From: Planctomycetota bacterium
GTDB taxonomy: Bacteria; Planctomycetota; B15-G4; SIAN01
Direction: 5' to 3'
Length of the DNA: 64,000 nucleotides
Assembly: GCA_016795285.1 (NCBI GenBank)
Contig: JAEUIC010000018.1
Span: 1 to 64,000 of the forward strand
In this document: in pieces, positions 27,196-37,063 of the stretch
Layout: each line of letters opens with the position of its first letter
How positions within the stretch are numbered: the stretch's first letter is position 1
Translations under genes and position numbers: made by a program
Notes under the pieces: model-generated
Databases searched by the model: none
What the model saw: the letters and a program-made list of their open reading frames with translations, nothing else
Told to the model about the DNA's origin: nothing

Positions 27196-28230
27196 ATGGC
27201 GAGTCGCAAGGAGAAGGTGAACGCGGGGCTCTTCGTGCTGATCGGCGTGCTGCTGGTCGGCGCGACGGTGGCCATCGTCGCCGGCGTCACGCTCGAGCGC
27301 GCCGGCGAGCCCTACCTGATCAAGATCCCGAAGTCGGTCGGCGCGCTGCGCGAAGGCTCGGCGGTCAAGTACCTCGGCGTGCCGGTGGGGCGCGTGAAGG
27401 AGGTCGACTTCCCCTCCGACGACCTCGAGTCGGTGCGCGTGCTCGTGGAGATCACGCGGCCGTCGACGCCGATGCGCGAGGGGACCTTCGCGACGCTCTC
27501 CTCGAACTTCCTCACCGGCGAGACGTCGATCGAGCTGCAGGGCGGCGCCAACCAGGAGAAGCGCCTCCTGCCCGGCACCATCATCGAGTGGCGGCCGACC
27601 ACGCTGATGCGCCTCGAGGATTCGCTGCCGAGCGTGCTCGACGAGCTGAAGCGGGCCGTCGCGAACCTGAACGAGCTGCTCGGGCCGGCGAACCAGGCGC
27701 GCTTCGCGGCGGTGGTCGACGATGCCGGCGCGCTCGCCCGCGACACGCGCGCGCAGCTCGAGCCGATGGCGGCGGAGTGGCGGGCGATCCGCGCGGCGCT
27801 CGCCGAGTCGAGCGCGCGCATCGCCGACTCGACGGCGGGGCTGCGGACCGAGGTGACGGCGAGCGTGCGCGAAGGGGTGGGCGACCTGCAGGACGCGGCG
27901 AAGTCGATCGATGCGGTGGCGCGGCGGCTCGAGCAGATCGTGGCGACGCTCGCGCCGGCGGCGGACGACGTGGCGCCGGCGCTCGCCGCGCTGCGCTTGA
28001 CGGTGGAGCGGCTCGCGGAGCTGTCGCGCTCGGTCGACCTGCTGGTGGCGGACAACCGCGCGGCGACCAGCGCGGCGATCGACGAGTTCGCGGCGGCGGC
28101 GGCGGCGCTCGCGGCGTTGCTCGAGCAGCTCGACGAGAATCCGTCGCAGCTGCTCTTCTCCGATCCGCCGCAGGAGCACGTGCGCGGCGCCGGCGGCAGC
28201 GGCGGCAAGCCGACCAAGGGGGGCTCGTGA
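27196..28230 (+). CDS. mlaD: MCE-domain substrate-binding protein
   Basis: 344 residues anchored by one N-terminal membrane helix (AGLFVLIGVLLVGATVAIVA). The MCE domain follows at ~40-120 (VGALREGSAVKYLGVPVGRV, FATLSSNFLTGETSIELQGG), then a long helical region (150-320) rich in Ala/Leu/Glu. MCE proteins form hexameric rings that bind lipids; the long helical tail would suit a bridge-like, YebT/LetB or Mce-like assembly. AGGGAGGGAG precedes the ATG. Confidence 0.93.
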   Translation: MASRKEKVNAGLFVLIGVLLVGATVAIVAGVTLERAGEPYLIKIPKSVGALREGSAVKYLGVPVGRVKEVDFPSDDLESVRVLVEITRPSTPMREGTFATLSSNFLTGETSIELQGGANQEKRLLPGTIIEWRPTTLMRLEDSLPSVLDELKRAVANLNELLGPANQARFAAVVDDAGALARDTRAQLEPMAAEWRAIRAALAESSARIADSTAGLRTEVTASVREGVGDLQDAAKSIDAVARRLEQIVATLAPAADDVAPALAALRLTVERLAELSRSVDLLVADNRAATSAAIDEFAAAAAALAALLEQLDENPSQLLFSDPPQEHVRGAGGSGGKPTKGGS

Positions 28231-28949
28231 TGGGGCGGAGCGGGCGAGAGCGGACCGGGGAGCGCGGGTGGGGGCGCGCGCGCGCGTGGCGCGTGGCGGC
28301 GCTGCTGCTCGCCGCGGCGAGCGGTGGCTGCCGGAATACGTCGCCGCCGATCGAGGAGTTCCTGCTCGCGCCGTTGCCGCCGTCGACGCTGCTCGCGCGG
28401 CCGGCGGATGGCGTGGCCGCCGCGGCGCCCCCGTCCGCGCCCGCCGATGCGCCCGCCGATGCGCCCGCCGCGAAGCTGCCCGCGTTGCGGGTGCGACCGC
28501 TCACGGCGCGCAGCTTCCTCGATCGCCGCGAGATCGCGTGGCGCGAGGGCGACGTGCGCGCCGGTCCCTACCACTACCGGCGCTGGAGCGAGCCGCCCGC
28601 CGAGGCGGTGACGCGGCAGCTGATCGCGGCGCTGCGGGCGCGCGGCCGCTTCGCGCAAGTCGAGGGCAGCTCGCTCGGCGGGGCGCCGCTCACGCTGCGC
28701 GGCGAGCTGCTCGGGCTCCACGAGGAGAGCGGCGCCGACGGCAGCGACCCGCACGGCGTCGCGGCGCTCGAGCTCTGCCTCGAGGCGGCGACGCGCGACG
28801 GCGTGCCGCAGCTCTTCACCGCGAGCCGGCGCGTGGCGGCCGCCGACGACTCGATGGAGGCGCTCGTCGAGGCGATCAGCGCCGCGCTCGCCGCGCTGCT
28901 CGAGGAGCTCCTGCCTCAGGTCGAGGCGGCGGCGCAGGCGCGCGCGTAG
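28230..28949 (+). CDS. ABC transport auxiliary lipoprotein (PqiC/Mla-associated type)
   Basis: 239 residues; the N-terminus WRVAALLLAAASGGC has a lipobox-like end at Cys-34. The mature part begins with a Pro/Ala-rich segment and then resembles the DUF330/ABC-type transport auxiliary lipoprotein fold (LRVRPLTARSFLDRREIAWR, PAEAVTRQLIAALRARGRFA). Such lipoproteins link MCE transporters to the outer membrane. The ATG overlaps the mlaD stop, so it closes this operon. Its end overlaps the converging next gene by 34 bp. Confidence 0.8.
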   Translation: MGRSGRERTGERGWGRARAWRVAALLLAAASGGCRNTSPPIEEFLLAPLPPSTLLARPADGVAAAAPPSAPADAPADAPAAKLPALRVRPLTARSFLDRREIAWREGDVRAGPYHYRRWSEPPAEAVTRQLIAALRARGRFAQVEGSSLGGAPLTLRGELLGLHEESGADGSDPHGVAALELCLEAATRDGVPQLFTASRRVAAADDSMEALVEAISAALAALLEELLPQVEAAAQARA

Positions 28950-29746
28950 CCGAGCGGCACGCCGCAGTCGAAGAGCGCGCCGTCGCGCAGCACCGCGCCG
29001 CGGAGCCGCCCTTCGCGGGCGAGCGCCATCAGCAGCGGCGTGTCGTCGAGCTCGCCCGGCGGCGGGTCGCGGCGCAGCGCGGCGATGCGCGCGAAGAGGT
29101 CGGCCGACCAGAGCGTCATCGGGAAGCCCTTGAGGAAGGTGGTGCCGCGCGGCGGCGGGGCAGCCCCCTTGGCGTGGACGCGGTCGATCGCCACCGGCGC
29201 GCTCGGCGCGGCGCCCGGCAGGCGGTGCCACTCGACGAAGCCGGCGCTGCCGCTGCTCGCGGGGTCGAAGGTGGCGGTCGCGCGTTCGAGCAGGGCGACC
29301 AGCGTCGCCGCGGGCGCGGCGGCGTGCGCGGCGAGCAGCTGCGCGGTGGCGCTCGGCGCGCCCGGGTCGGGTCGCCAGTGGTTGTCGGGCAACCAGCAGA
29401 AGAGCGGGCCGCCGGCGGCGAACTCCTCGGCGAGCGAGAGCGCGTCGGCGAGACCGCGCGGCGCGGGCTGCATGGCGTAGCGGAGCCGGATGCCGGCGCA
29501 CTCGCCGCCGAGCGCCGCCGCGATCTGCGGCTTCTCCGGGCTGACGACGACGAGCGCCTCCTCGATGCCGCCGGCGGCGAGATCGGCGAGCGCATGGACG
29601 AGCAGCGGCCGTCCGCCGATCGGCAGCAGCTCCTTCGGCAGCGCGGCGGCGACCGCCTGCATGCGGGTGCCGCGACCGGCGGCCGGCACGACCGCCCGCC
29701 GCACGGCCGGCACGGGGCCACTCGATTCACGGGAAGCTTCCGCCAC
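28916..29746 (-). CDS. Sugar-nucleotide pyrophosphorylase-like nucleotidyltransferase
   Basis: 276 residues from the GTG at 29746, with GGAGGG 6 bases upstream. The N-terminal AVVPAAGRGTRM...LPKELLPIGGRPLL is the nucleotide-binding signature of GalU/RmlA-type enzymes, which join a sugar-1-phosphate to UTP or dTTP. The middle (GPLFCWLPDNHWRPD) is the metal/substrate loop and the C-terminus (FDCGVPLGYARA) is the usual GalU-like ending. The exact sugar is not determined; UTP-glucose-1-phosphate uridylyltransferase is the closest pattern. Confidence 0.82.
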   Translation of the reverse strand: MAEASRESSGPVPAVRRAVVPAAGRGTRMQAVAAALPKELLPIGGRPLLVHALADLAAGGIEEALVVVSPEKPQIAAALGGECAGIRLRYAMQPAPRGLADALSLAEEFAAGGPLFCWLPDNHWRPDPGAPSATAQLLAAHAAAPAATLVALLERATATFDPASSGSAGFVEWHRLPGAAPSAPVAIDRVHAKGAAPPPRGTTFLKGFPMTLWSADLFARIAALRRDPPPGELDDTPLLMALAREGRLRGAVLRDGALFDCGVPLGYARACAAAST

Positions 29747-29879
29747 GAACGCCCTCCAACGGGGTCGCTGCGCGGGGTCCGGCAGCGCGGCGCGGCAGCG
29801 CCCTGCAGCGTTGCCGGCGGCGCGCCACGCCGTTACGATCCGCGCGCTCAACTTCAAGCAGGATAAGGACTTTCGTTCG

Positions 29880-32800
29880 ATGGCCCAGCGCTTGAACCGG
29901 CTGCAGAGCGTGCTCGTCGTCGCGGCCCTCGCCGCCCCGCTCGCGATTCCCGCGTGCTGGGACTCGGACGGTCTCGGACCGCTGTTCGGCGCGCCCGACA
30001 CCGGCGGCGACGGTGGCTTCGACCCCGGCGTGGGGGGCGGCCTGCAACTGCGCGACCTGTTCGTGAACGCGCGCCTGCTGCGCGATGCGCCCACCATCGT
30101 CTCGACCGCGCCGGCGACCGGCGCGACCAACGTCTCGCTCAAGACGGCGATCGTCATCGAGTTCTCGGAGAGCATGACCGAGGGGACGGTGCGCACCGGC
30201 CTGTCGCTCTTCCAGTCGGGCTCGTCGACGGCGACGGCGGTCACCACCACGCTCTTCCAGGGCGATTCGGTGGCGGTGATGGTGCCGCAGAGCGACCTGC
30301 TGCCGAACACCGACTACGAGATCGTGGTGGCCGGGCCGGTCTCCGACCTGCAGGGCGACGCGATCGAGCGCAGCGGCGGCGCCGCCGATTCGCGCTTCCG
30401 CTTCAAGACGATCCAGAGCAACGGCGACCCCGACTTCGAGGTGATCTACTCCTCGCCGAAGCAGCAGTCGGGCGAGGTGCCGCGCGGCAGCGAGGCGCTG
30501 ATCGTCTTCTCGGAGCCAGTGAACGTCACCGCCACCGCGGGCGGGTTGAACGGCGCCGGCAACCTCCTCACGCGGCGCGACGGCGCGGCGCTGGTCGAAG
30601 GGGTCGACTACACGGTCACCACCTTCCCGACCGCCAATCCGCGCGGTGCGCTGATCAGCTACTCCGCGCGCGCCGCGGCCGACGCGGACGTCGAGGTGGT
30701 GATCGACAAGGACGTGCAGAGCGCCGACGGCCAGGAGTCGCTGAAGGGCGGCGAGGGGTTCACGCTCGAGTTCACCACGCAGGACACCGCGATCCCCGAA
30801 TCGCTCGCCTTCCCCGCGTCGCCGCTCGTCCCGGGCGTCGACGGCGCGATCAGCTCGGTGACGCTGCACGCCTTCGAGGCGGAGGCGACGCTGACCGCCG
30901 ACGGCCAGCTGCCCGACACGGCGACGATCGTCTACTTCGACGTCGGTGCCCAGAACGCGCTGCTGTTCAGCAAGTCGGCCACGGCGCCGACCCTCTTCGT
31001 CTCCGACCTCGAGCCGCAAGCGACGCCGGCGCTGCAGGACGGCACCGTGATCGTCGGCGTCTACGTCGAGCGGCGCGGCTTCCGGTCGGAAGTGTCGGTG
31101 CTCGGCGAGCTCGAGAAGGACACGGTCGGGCCGCGCCTCGTCGAGATGGGCGACCCGAACCTGAATCCCTCGACGCTGATCACGCAGGTGAACGATCCGG
31201 TGCTGCACGGCCGCATGACTGAGCCGTGCGCCGGCTTCCAGGTCGACTTCGACGGCGCCGGCACGCCCGACTTCAACTCGGTCGAGTTCGTCGACGGACA
31301 GTCGACCGTGAGCCAGCAGCTCTTCGTGACCGGCCCGAGCGAGGACGCCGCGCTGCCGGCCCAGCTCGAGCCGAAGCAGGCGTTCTCCGTCATCACCTCG
31401 GACATCTACGGCAACGCCTCGATCAACGCCGACACCGTGCTCCACCAGACGGTCGGCATGGTCGGCGCGAGCCTCGCCACCGCCGACACCGTGAATGCGC
31501 TCCATGTCGTCGGCTTCTCCGGCGACCTCTTCCAGCCCTTCACCAGCGGCGCCGTGCTGATCGACGCCTACCCGCCCGACGCCAACGGCGCGGGGCAGAT
31601 CGCGCGCGCCCTCTCCACCGGCAACGGCGTGGCGCGCTTCAGCGAGGCGGAGCTCGCCGCGATCCCCACCGCGCAGATCACCGTGACGATCCTCGCCAAG
31701 CGCACGAGCGGCGCCACCACCGCGCTGTTCGGGCCGATCACCTTCGGCGGCGTCGACAAGCCGACCACGGCGAGCCCGCGGGCGATCCTCGCGCTGCTCG
31801 CGCCCGAGCCGGTGATCAAGCTCACCAACGACGTGCAGTGCGACCTGATCGGCGAGAGCCAGAACTCGCCGAGCGAGAGCGGCAGCGCGTTCGTCGACGA
31901 CCTCGTCGCGGCGACCATCGAGCAGGAGAAGCAGGTCGCGCTGGTCACCGCGCCCGGCCTGTCGGACAACGTCTTCGACCTGCCGCTGCAGCGCCTCCAC
32001 TGCTTCTCCGCCATCGAGCGCGTCTCGGCCGGCGGCGCCAGCCTCTTCCGCTTCTCGACCTCGGAGCCGTTCCTCGCCGCCGACGATGCGGGCCAGGTCG
32101 GCTTCTCGAAGTCGCGAGCGGTCGACTACACCGGCCAGTCGACCACCTACTCCGAGGCGTCCCACCCGGCGCTCGTCCACCAGGTGACCTTCGCCGACGC
32201 CGACGTCAGCGCGGGCGGCAGCGTCGGCCTGCTCGGCACGGAAGCGGGGAACGACCAGCTGCGCGAGCTGCGCATGCTCTGCCGGCTGCCGGGCTTCGTG
32301 AGCTCGGTCGCGGTCGGCTCGACCACAGTGTTCACCGCGGCCGGCGGCGACCGGATCGGCCGCGTGCTGCTGCCGTTGCCCTTCACCCAGAACGACTCGC
32401 CCGGCACCACCGGTTTCGCCGACTCGCCGCTCGAGCTGCTGCTGCAGCCCGGGCTGATCGACGACGCGGTGGCGGTCGACGCCGCTCGGCTGCGGCGCAA
32501 CCTCCGCCTCGAGCTGGTGATCGGCGAGAAGGGGAGCGCGCTCGCGAGCGGCGCGAGCACGCGGCAGCGCTTCCTGATCGACCCGGCGGCGGCCACCGCC
32601 TCCGTGGCGGCGCCGCAGGCGATCCCGGTCTTGTCGGTCACCGACCCGAACCACGCGCCCGAGCTGCAGTGGACCGAGACGACCTCCGGCGAGGGGATGC
32701 ACTGCCTGTCGCTGATCAGCCTGCTGAACGTGCAGGTGTGGCGGATCTACGTGCCGGCCGGCGCGGGGCCGACCGTGACGATGCGCGTGCCGCAGCTGCC

Positions 32801-33020
32801 GAGCGTGCTGCCCGACGCGGTCGGCACCACCGACTTCTCGCTGCCGTCGACCTTCCAGTGCTACGTCGAGTCGTTCGACTTCGACCCGACCGGCGCCTTC
32901 TCGCCCGGCTCGACCGAGCAGTACCACTTCGACCCGCAGCGCTGGTGGCAGAGCGACCTCGAGCGCGAGTTCCTGAACGCGTCGCGCAGCGACCCGCTGC
33001 GCACGATCACCACGCAGTGA
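29880..33020 (+). CDS. Large Ig-like (Big_5) lipoprotein
   Basis: 1046 residues. The signal peptide VLVVAALAAPLAIPAC ends in a lipobox Cys, followed by a Gly/Asp-rich linker. At least two Big_5-type Ig-like domains follow: APTIVSTAPATGATNVSLKT then AIVIEFSESMTEGTV, and SPKQQSGEVPRGSEALIVFS. The remainder is beta-rich and Thr/Ser/Asp-rich with no catalytic motif. It is probably a surface-exposed structural or adhesive protein, and it resembles the lipoprotein at 37757-40876 in N-terminal architecture. Confidence 0.8.
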   Translation: MAQRLNRLQSVLVVAALAAPLAIPACWDSDGLGPLFGAPDTGGDGGFDPGVGGGLQLRDLFVNARLLRDAPTIVSTAPATGATNVSLKTAIVIEFSESMTEGTVRTGLSLFQSGSSTATAVTTTLFQGDSVAVMVPQSDLLPNTDYEIVVAGPVSDLQGDAIERSGGAADSRFRFKTIQSNGDPDFEVIYSSPKQQSGEVPRGSEALIVFSEPVNVTATAGGLNGAGNLLTRRDGAALVEGVDYTVTTFPTANPRGALISYSARAAADADVEVVIDKDVQSADGQESLKGGEGFTLEFTTQDTAIPESLAFPASPLVPGVDGAISSVTLHAFEAEATLTADGQLPDTATIVYFDVGAQNALLFSKSATAPTLFVSDLEPQATPALQDGTVIVGVYVERRGFRSEVSVLGELEKDTVGPRLVEMGDPNLNPSTLITQVNDPVLHGRMTEPCAGFQVDFDGAGTPDFNSVEFVDGQSTVSQQLFVTGPSEDAALPAQLEPKQAFSVITSDIYGNASINADTVLHQTVGMVGASLATADTVNALHVVGFSGDLFQPFTSGAVLIDAYPPDANGAGQIARALSTGNGVARFSEAELAAIPTAQITVTILAKRTSGATTALFGPITFGGVDKPTTASPRAILALLAPEPVIKLTNDVQCDLIGESQNSPSESGSAFVDDLVAATIEQEKQVALVTAPGLSDNVFDLPLQRLHCFSAIERVSAGGASLFRFSTSEPFLAADDAGQVGFSKSRAVDYTGQSTTYSEASHPALVHQVTFADADVSAGGSVGLLGTEAGNDQLRELRMLCRLPGFVSSVAVGSTTVFTAAGGDRIGRVLLPLPFTQNDSPGTTGFADSPLELLLQPGLIDDAVAVDAARLRRNLRLELVIGEKGSALASGASTRQRFLIDPAAATASVAAPQAIPVLSVTDPNHAPELQWTETTSGEGMHCLSLISLLNVQVWRIYVPAGAGPTVTMRVPQLPSVLPDAVGTTDFSLPSTFQCYVESFDFDPTGAFSPGSTEQYHFDPQRWWQSDLEREFLNASRSDPLRTITTQ

Positions 33021-33030
33021 GCGGCCGGCG

Positions 33031-33774
33031 ATGAAGTCGCCTTCCGCCGATCGACCGCCCGAACCGCCCGCGCCCGCGGCCGCGCCGCCTGCCGTCGCGC
33101 TGCTCTCGGGCGGGCTCGACTCGACCGTCGCGCTGGCGCTCGCGCAGGAGCGCGGGCCGATCGCGCTGGCGCTGACCATCGACTACGGGCAGCGGGCGGC
33201 GGCGCGCGAGATCGAGCGCTCGGCCGCGCTCGCCCGCCACTTCGGCGTGGCGCACCGCGTCGTCGCGTTGCCCTTCTTCGCCGAGCTGCCGGGCGGCGGG
33301 GCGCTGCTCGACCGCGCGCTCGAGCTGCCGCGGCCCGACCGCGCCACCCTCGAGCGGGGCGGGCGGGCGGTCGAGGCGAGCGCCGCTCGCGTCTGGGTGC
33401 CGAACCGCAACGGCGTCTTCGTCGAGGTGGCCGCGGCGTTCGCCGAGGCGCTTGGCGCCGGGCGGGTGGTGGTGGGGTTCAACCGCGAGGAGGCGGCCAC
33501 CTTCCCCGACAACTCGCTCGGCTACCTGAAGGCGCTCGACGGCGCGCTCGCCTACTCGACCCGCGGCCACGTCCGGGTCGAGGCGCCGACCGGCGCGCTC
33601 GACAAGGCGGCGATCGTGGCGGCGGCGGCGTCGCGGCGGCTGCCGCTCGACGTGATCTGGCCCTGCTACGAAGGGGGGGCGGCGCCCTGCGCCACCTGCG
33701 AGTCGTGCCAGCGCTTCCTGCGCGCCTGCGAGCGGGCGGGGGTCGCGGCGCCGTGGGCGCCGGCGGCGGGGTGA
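33031..33774 (+). CDS. queC: 7-cyano-7-deazaguanine synthase
   Basis: 247 residues. QueC converts carboxy-deazaguanine to preQ0 with ATP and ammonia, on the path to queuosine. Seen are the PP-loop LLSGGLDSTVALALA (~24-38), YGQRAA, the substrate segment WVPNRNGVF and GFNREEAATFPDNS, and the C-terminal zinc cysteines (CYEGGAAPCATCESCQRF). An N-terminal Pro/Ala-rich extension of ~20 residues is extra. It follows the large lipoprotein gene by 10 bp. Confidence 0.95.
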   Translation: MKSPSADRPPEPPAPAAAPPAVALLSGGLDSTVALALAQERGPIALALTIDYGQRAAAREIERSAALARHFGVAHRVVALPFFAELPGGGALLDRALELPRPDRATLERGGRAVEASAARVWVPNRNGVFVEVAAAFAEALGAGRVVVGFNREEAATFPDNSLGYLKALDGALAYSTRGHVRVEAPTGALDKAAIVAAAASRRLPLDVIWPCYEGGAAPCATCESCQRFLRACERAGVAAPWAPAAG

Positions 33775-33997
33775 CCGTCCCGAGCCGCCCGGTCCGCGGC
33801 GTCCCCGTGCGCGGCCGACGCGGATCGGCGGGCCCGGGCAAGAGGAGGGTTTACTGGCCGCGGCAGCGCTGCTAGCTTCCCCGCCCTTCAGAAACGAAAA
33901 GCACCGGGTCGCGGGGCGGAGCCGAGTTCACGGCGCGACGCAGCGACCTCGATTCCCTCTGCAAGGTACGGGCGCGCTCTGCGCCCGGAAGACGTGA
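33775..33997. promoter_or_regulatory. Leader region of rpsO
   Basis: 223 bp upstream of rpsO. In many bacteria S15 represses its own mRNA through a structured leader; a GC-rich region with several short inverted repeats is present, but no specific fold was established. Confidence 0.4.
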
Positions 33998-34270
33998 ATG
34001 AGCACTCCCGCCGAACTGAAGACGAAGCTGATCCAGGACTACCGCTTGGCAGAGGGCGACACCGGGTCGCCGGAGGTGCAGATCGCGCTCCTCAGCGATC
34101 GCATCAAGAGCCTCACCGAGCACTTCAAGACCCACAAGAAGGACTACGCGGCTCGCCGCGGCCTCTTGATGATGGTCGGTCGCCGCAGCACGCTGCTCAG
34201 GTTCCTGAAGAGCCGGAGCAAGCAGCGGTTCGAGCAGGTCGTCAAGCGTCTCGGTCTGCGCGCGAGCTGA
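33998..34270 (+). CDS. rpsO: Ribosomal protein uS15
   Basis: 90 residues, normal length, with the S15 signature (GDTGSPEVQIALLSDRI, LTEHFKTHKKDYAARRGLL, LKSRSKQRFEQVVKRLGL). It binds 16S rRNA early in 30S assembly. GGAAG lies 6 bases before the ATG. The order rpsO-pnp is conserved in many bacteria. Confidence 0.98.
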   Translation: MSTPAELKTKLIQDYRLAEGDTGSPEVQIALLSDRIKSLTEHFKTHKKDYAARRGLLMMVGRRSTLLRFLKSRSKQRFEQVVKRLGLRAS

Positions 34271-34486
34271 GTCGCGCGTGGATCGCCGCCTCGGTCCGGT
34301 CGACGGCGATTCATCAGGATCGGTGTCGTCGACGGGATCGGGCGTCGGCGCTCTCGCCGTGGCCCTCCCTGCGCCACTCGTCATCGTCTCCACCCCGAGG
34401 GGAAGCTCGGGCGAGCGCTGCAGCGTCGCAGCGTTTCCGTCGCGTCGCGTCCATCGCGCTCGCCCAACGAAGGAAGGCAGTAATCC

Positions 34487-37063
34487 ATGAATCCGACTCC
34501 CGCCGCGGGCTCCACTGATTCGCAGCACGGCCAGGCGTACCTCGACACCGCCATCGTGGTCGAACGGCAGCTCGGTCGCGAGATGCTGCGCATCCAGACC
34601 GGGCTGCTCGCCAAGCAGGCGGATGGAGCGGTGCTGGTCAGCTACCGCGATTCGCACGTGCTGGTGGCGGTCTCCTCCGCCAAGCCGTGGCGCGAGCAGG
34701 ACTTCTTCCCGCTCACCGTCGACTACCGCGAGCGCACCTCGGCCGCCGGCAAGTTCCCGGGCGGCTTCATCAAGCGCGAGACGCGCCCGACGCAGAAGGA
34801 GATCCTCACCTCCCGCCTGATGGACCGTCCGATCCGGCCGCTCTTCGCGGACGGCTACAAGGACGAGGTCGAGATCATGGCGACGGTGATCTCGGCCGAC
34901 CCCGAGTACGACCCGGACGTGCTCGGCGTGATCGGCGCGATGGCGTGCCTCCACATCTCGAAGATCCCGTTCCTCGGCCCAGGCGGCGCGGTGCGCGTCG
35001 CGCTGAAGAACGGCCAGCCGATCCTGATGCCGACCGACGCCGAGCGGAAGGACGGTGACCTCGACCTCGCCGTCGCCGGCCACCGCACCGCGGTCTCGAT
35101 GGTCGAGGCGGGCGCCAAGGGCATCAGCGAAGAGGCGATGCACGGCGCCATCGAGTTCGGCTGGAAGGCGATCCAGACCATCTGCGACCTGCTCGACGAG
35201 CTGCGCCAGAAGGTCGGCAAGCCGAAGCTCGCGGTCGTCGCTCCGGTCCGCGACGAGGCGACCTACGCGAAGCTCAAGACCGAGTGCTGGGATGCGCTGC
35301 GCACGGCGATCCTGACGCCGGGCAAGCACGCGCAGAAGTCGGCCCTGAAGGAGCTCTCCGGCAAGACGGTCGAGCGCCACCTCGCGGGCCTCGCCGCCGG
35401 GACGCCCGAGCGCGACAAGCGCGAGAAGGAGCTGAAGAGCCTCTGGGGCGACCTCGTCTCCGAGCGCACCCGCGAGATGATCCTCGCCGAGGAGCTGCGC
35501 GCCGACGGCCGCAACCTGACCACCGTCCGCCCGATCCGCATCGCGCTCGGCGTCCTGCCGCGCGTCCACGGCACGGCGATCTTCACCCGCGGCGAGACGC
35601 AGTCGCTGACGCAGGTGACGCTCGGCACCCAGGACGACGAGCAGCGCGTCGACGGCCTGCGCGAGCCGATCCGCAAGCGCTTCTACCTCGACTACAACTT
35701 CCCGCCGTTCAGCGTGAACGAGGTGAAGCCGATCCGCGGCCCGGGCCGGCGCGAGATCGGGCACGGCATGCTGGCCGAGCGCGCGCTCGCCGCGGTGGTG
35801 CCGGGCGACGAGATCTTCCCCTACACGATCCGCGTCATCTCCGACATCCTCGAGAGCAACGGCTCGTCGTCGATGGCGACCGTGTGCGCCGGGTCGCTCG
35901 CGATGATGGACGCCGGCGTGCCGCTCACGGCGCCGGTCGCCGGCATCGCGATGGGCCTCGTCACCGACGGCACGCGCGTCAAGGTGCTGACCGACATCCT
36001 CGGCGGCGAGGACCATGACGGCGACATGGACTTCAAGGTGGCGGGCACGACCACCGGCATCACCGCGATGCAGATGGACGTCAAGATCAAGGGGCTCGAC
36101 CTCGCGATCATGAAGCAGGCGCTCGCGCAGGCGCGCGAGGGCCGCCTCCACATCCTCGCGATCATGAACTCGGTCCTCGCGGCCGGGCGGCCGACCGTCT
36201 CCCAGCACGCGCCGCGCGTGCTCCGCCGCGTGATCCCGATCGAGAAGATCGGCGCGCTGATCGGACCGGGCGGCAAGAACATCCGCATGATCCAGGAGCG
36301 GACGCTCACCAACGTCGAGGTCGACGACACCGGCAAGGTGATCATCTCGGGCAAGAGCCTCGAGGCGATCGAGGAGGCCGGCCGCTTCGTCGACGCGTTC
36401 ACCAAGGAGGTGAACCTCGGCGACCAGTTCGAGGCGACCGTCATCGAGATCAAGGAGTTCGGCGCCTTCGTCGAGCTCGTGCCCGGCCAAGAGGCGCTGC
36501 TGCACGTCTCCGAGATGGCCGACACCTTCGTCAACAACCCGCACGACGTCGTCGAGGTCGGGATGAAGATCAAGGTGAAGGTGATCTTCGTGGACCCGAG
36601 CGGCAAGGTGAAGGTCAGCGCGCGCACCAACCCCGGCACGCCGGGCGGCGGTGGGCGGCGCGACGACGGTCCGCGCCCGCCGCGCCGTGAAGGCGGCGGC
36701 GGATTCGGCGGCGGCGGGGGCGGCGGCCGCGGAGGCCCGCCGCGCCACGGTGGCGGGGGCGGTGGCGGCTTCGGCGGCGGCGACCGCGGCGGTCGCGGCG
36801 GCGGCGGGGGGGGCTACGGCGGTGGGCCGGGAGGTGGTGGCGGCCACGGCGGTGGTGGCCAGGGCGGCGGGCCGGGCGGGGATCGTCCGGACGACCGCGG
36901 GCCGCCGCGCTTCGAGGGACCGCCGCCGGCCGCTGCGCCGGGCGGCGAGGCGCCGTTCGATGATTTCGATCCGATGAGCGGCCCCGGCGACGGTGCCGAC
37001 GGAGGAGCGGGTGACGGTGGCGGCGGGGACGGCGGTGGCCGTCGCCGGCGTCGCCGGCGCTGA
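34487..37063 (+). CDS. pnp: Polynucleotide phosphorylase with long Gly/Arg tail
   Basis: 858 residues versus ~700 in E. coli. Two RNase PH domains, then KH (EKIGALIGPGGKNIRMIQER, from ~585) and S1 (~643-717, ATVIEIKEFGAFVELVPGQE). It degrades RNA 3' to 5' phosphorolytically in the degradosome. The extra ~140 C-terminal residues are almost all Gly, Arg, Asp and Pro (RRDDGPRPPRREGGGGFGGG), an RGG/FGG-like disordered RNA-binding tail, and end in RRRRRR-like basic residues. AAGGAAGG precedes the ATG. A 216-bp gap separates it from rpsO. Confidence 0.97.
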   Translation: MNPTPAAGSTDSQHGQAYLDTAIVVERQLGREMLRIQTGLLAKQADGAVLVSYRDSHVLVAVSSAKPWREQDFFPLTVDYRERTSAAGKFPGGFIKRETRPTQKEILTSRLMDRPIRPLFADGYKDEVEIMATVISADPEYDPDVLGVIGAMACLHISKIPFLGPGGAVRVALKNGQPILMPTDAERKDGDLDLAVAGHRTAVSMVEAGAKGISEEAMHGAIEFGWKAIQTICDLLDELRQKVGKPKLAVVAPVRDEATYAKLKTECWDALRTAILTPGKHAQKSALKELSGKTVERHLAGLAAGTPERDKREKELKSLWGDLVSERTREMILAEELRADGRNLTTVRPIRIALGVLPRVHGTAIFTRGETQSLTQVTLGTQDDEQRVDGLREPIRKRFYLDYNFPPFSVNEVKPIRGPGRREIGHGMLAERALAAVVPGDEIFPYTIRVISDILESNGSSSMATVCAGSLAMMDAGVPLTAPVAGIAMGLVTDGTRVKVLTDILGGEDHDGDMDFKVAGTTTGITAMQMDVKIKGLDLAIMKQALAQAREGRLHILAIMNSVLAAGRPTVSQHAPRVLRRVIPIEKIGALIGPGGKNIRMIQERTLTNVEVDDTGKVIISGKSLEAIEEAGRFVDAFTKEVNLGDQFEATVIEIKEFGAFVELVPGQEALLHVSEMADTFVNNPHDVVEVGMKIKVKVIFVDPSGKVKVSARTNPGTPGGGGRRDDGPRPPRREGGGGFGGGGGGGRGGPPRHGGGGGGGFGGGDRGGRGGGGGGYGGGPGGGGGHGGGGQGGGPGGDRPDDRGPPRFEGPPPAAAPGGEAPFDDFDPMSGPGDGADGGAGDGGGGDGGGRRRRRRR

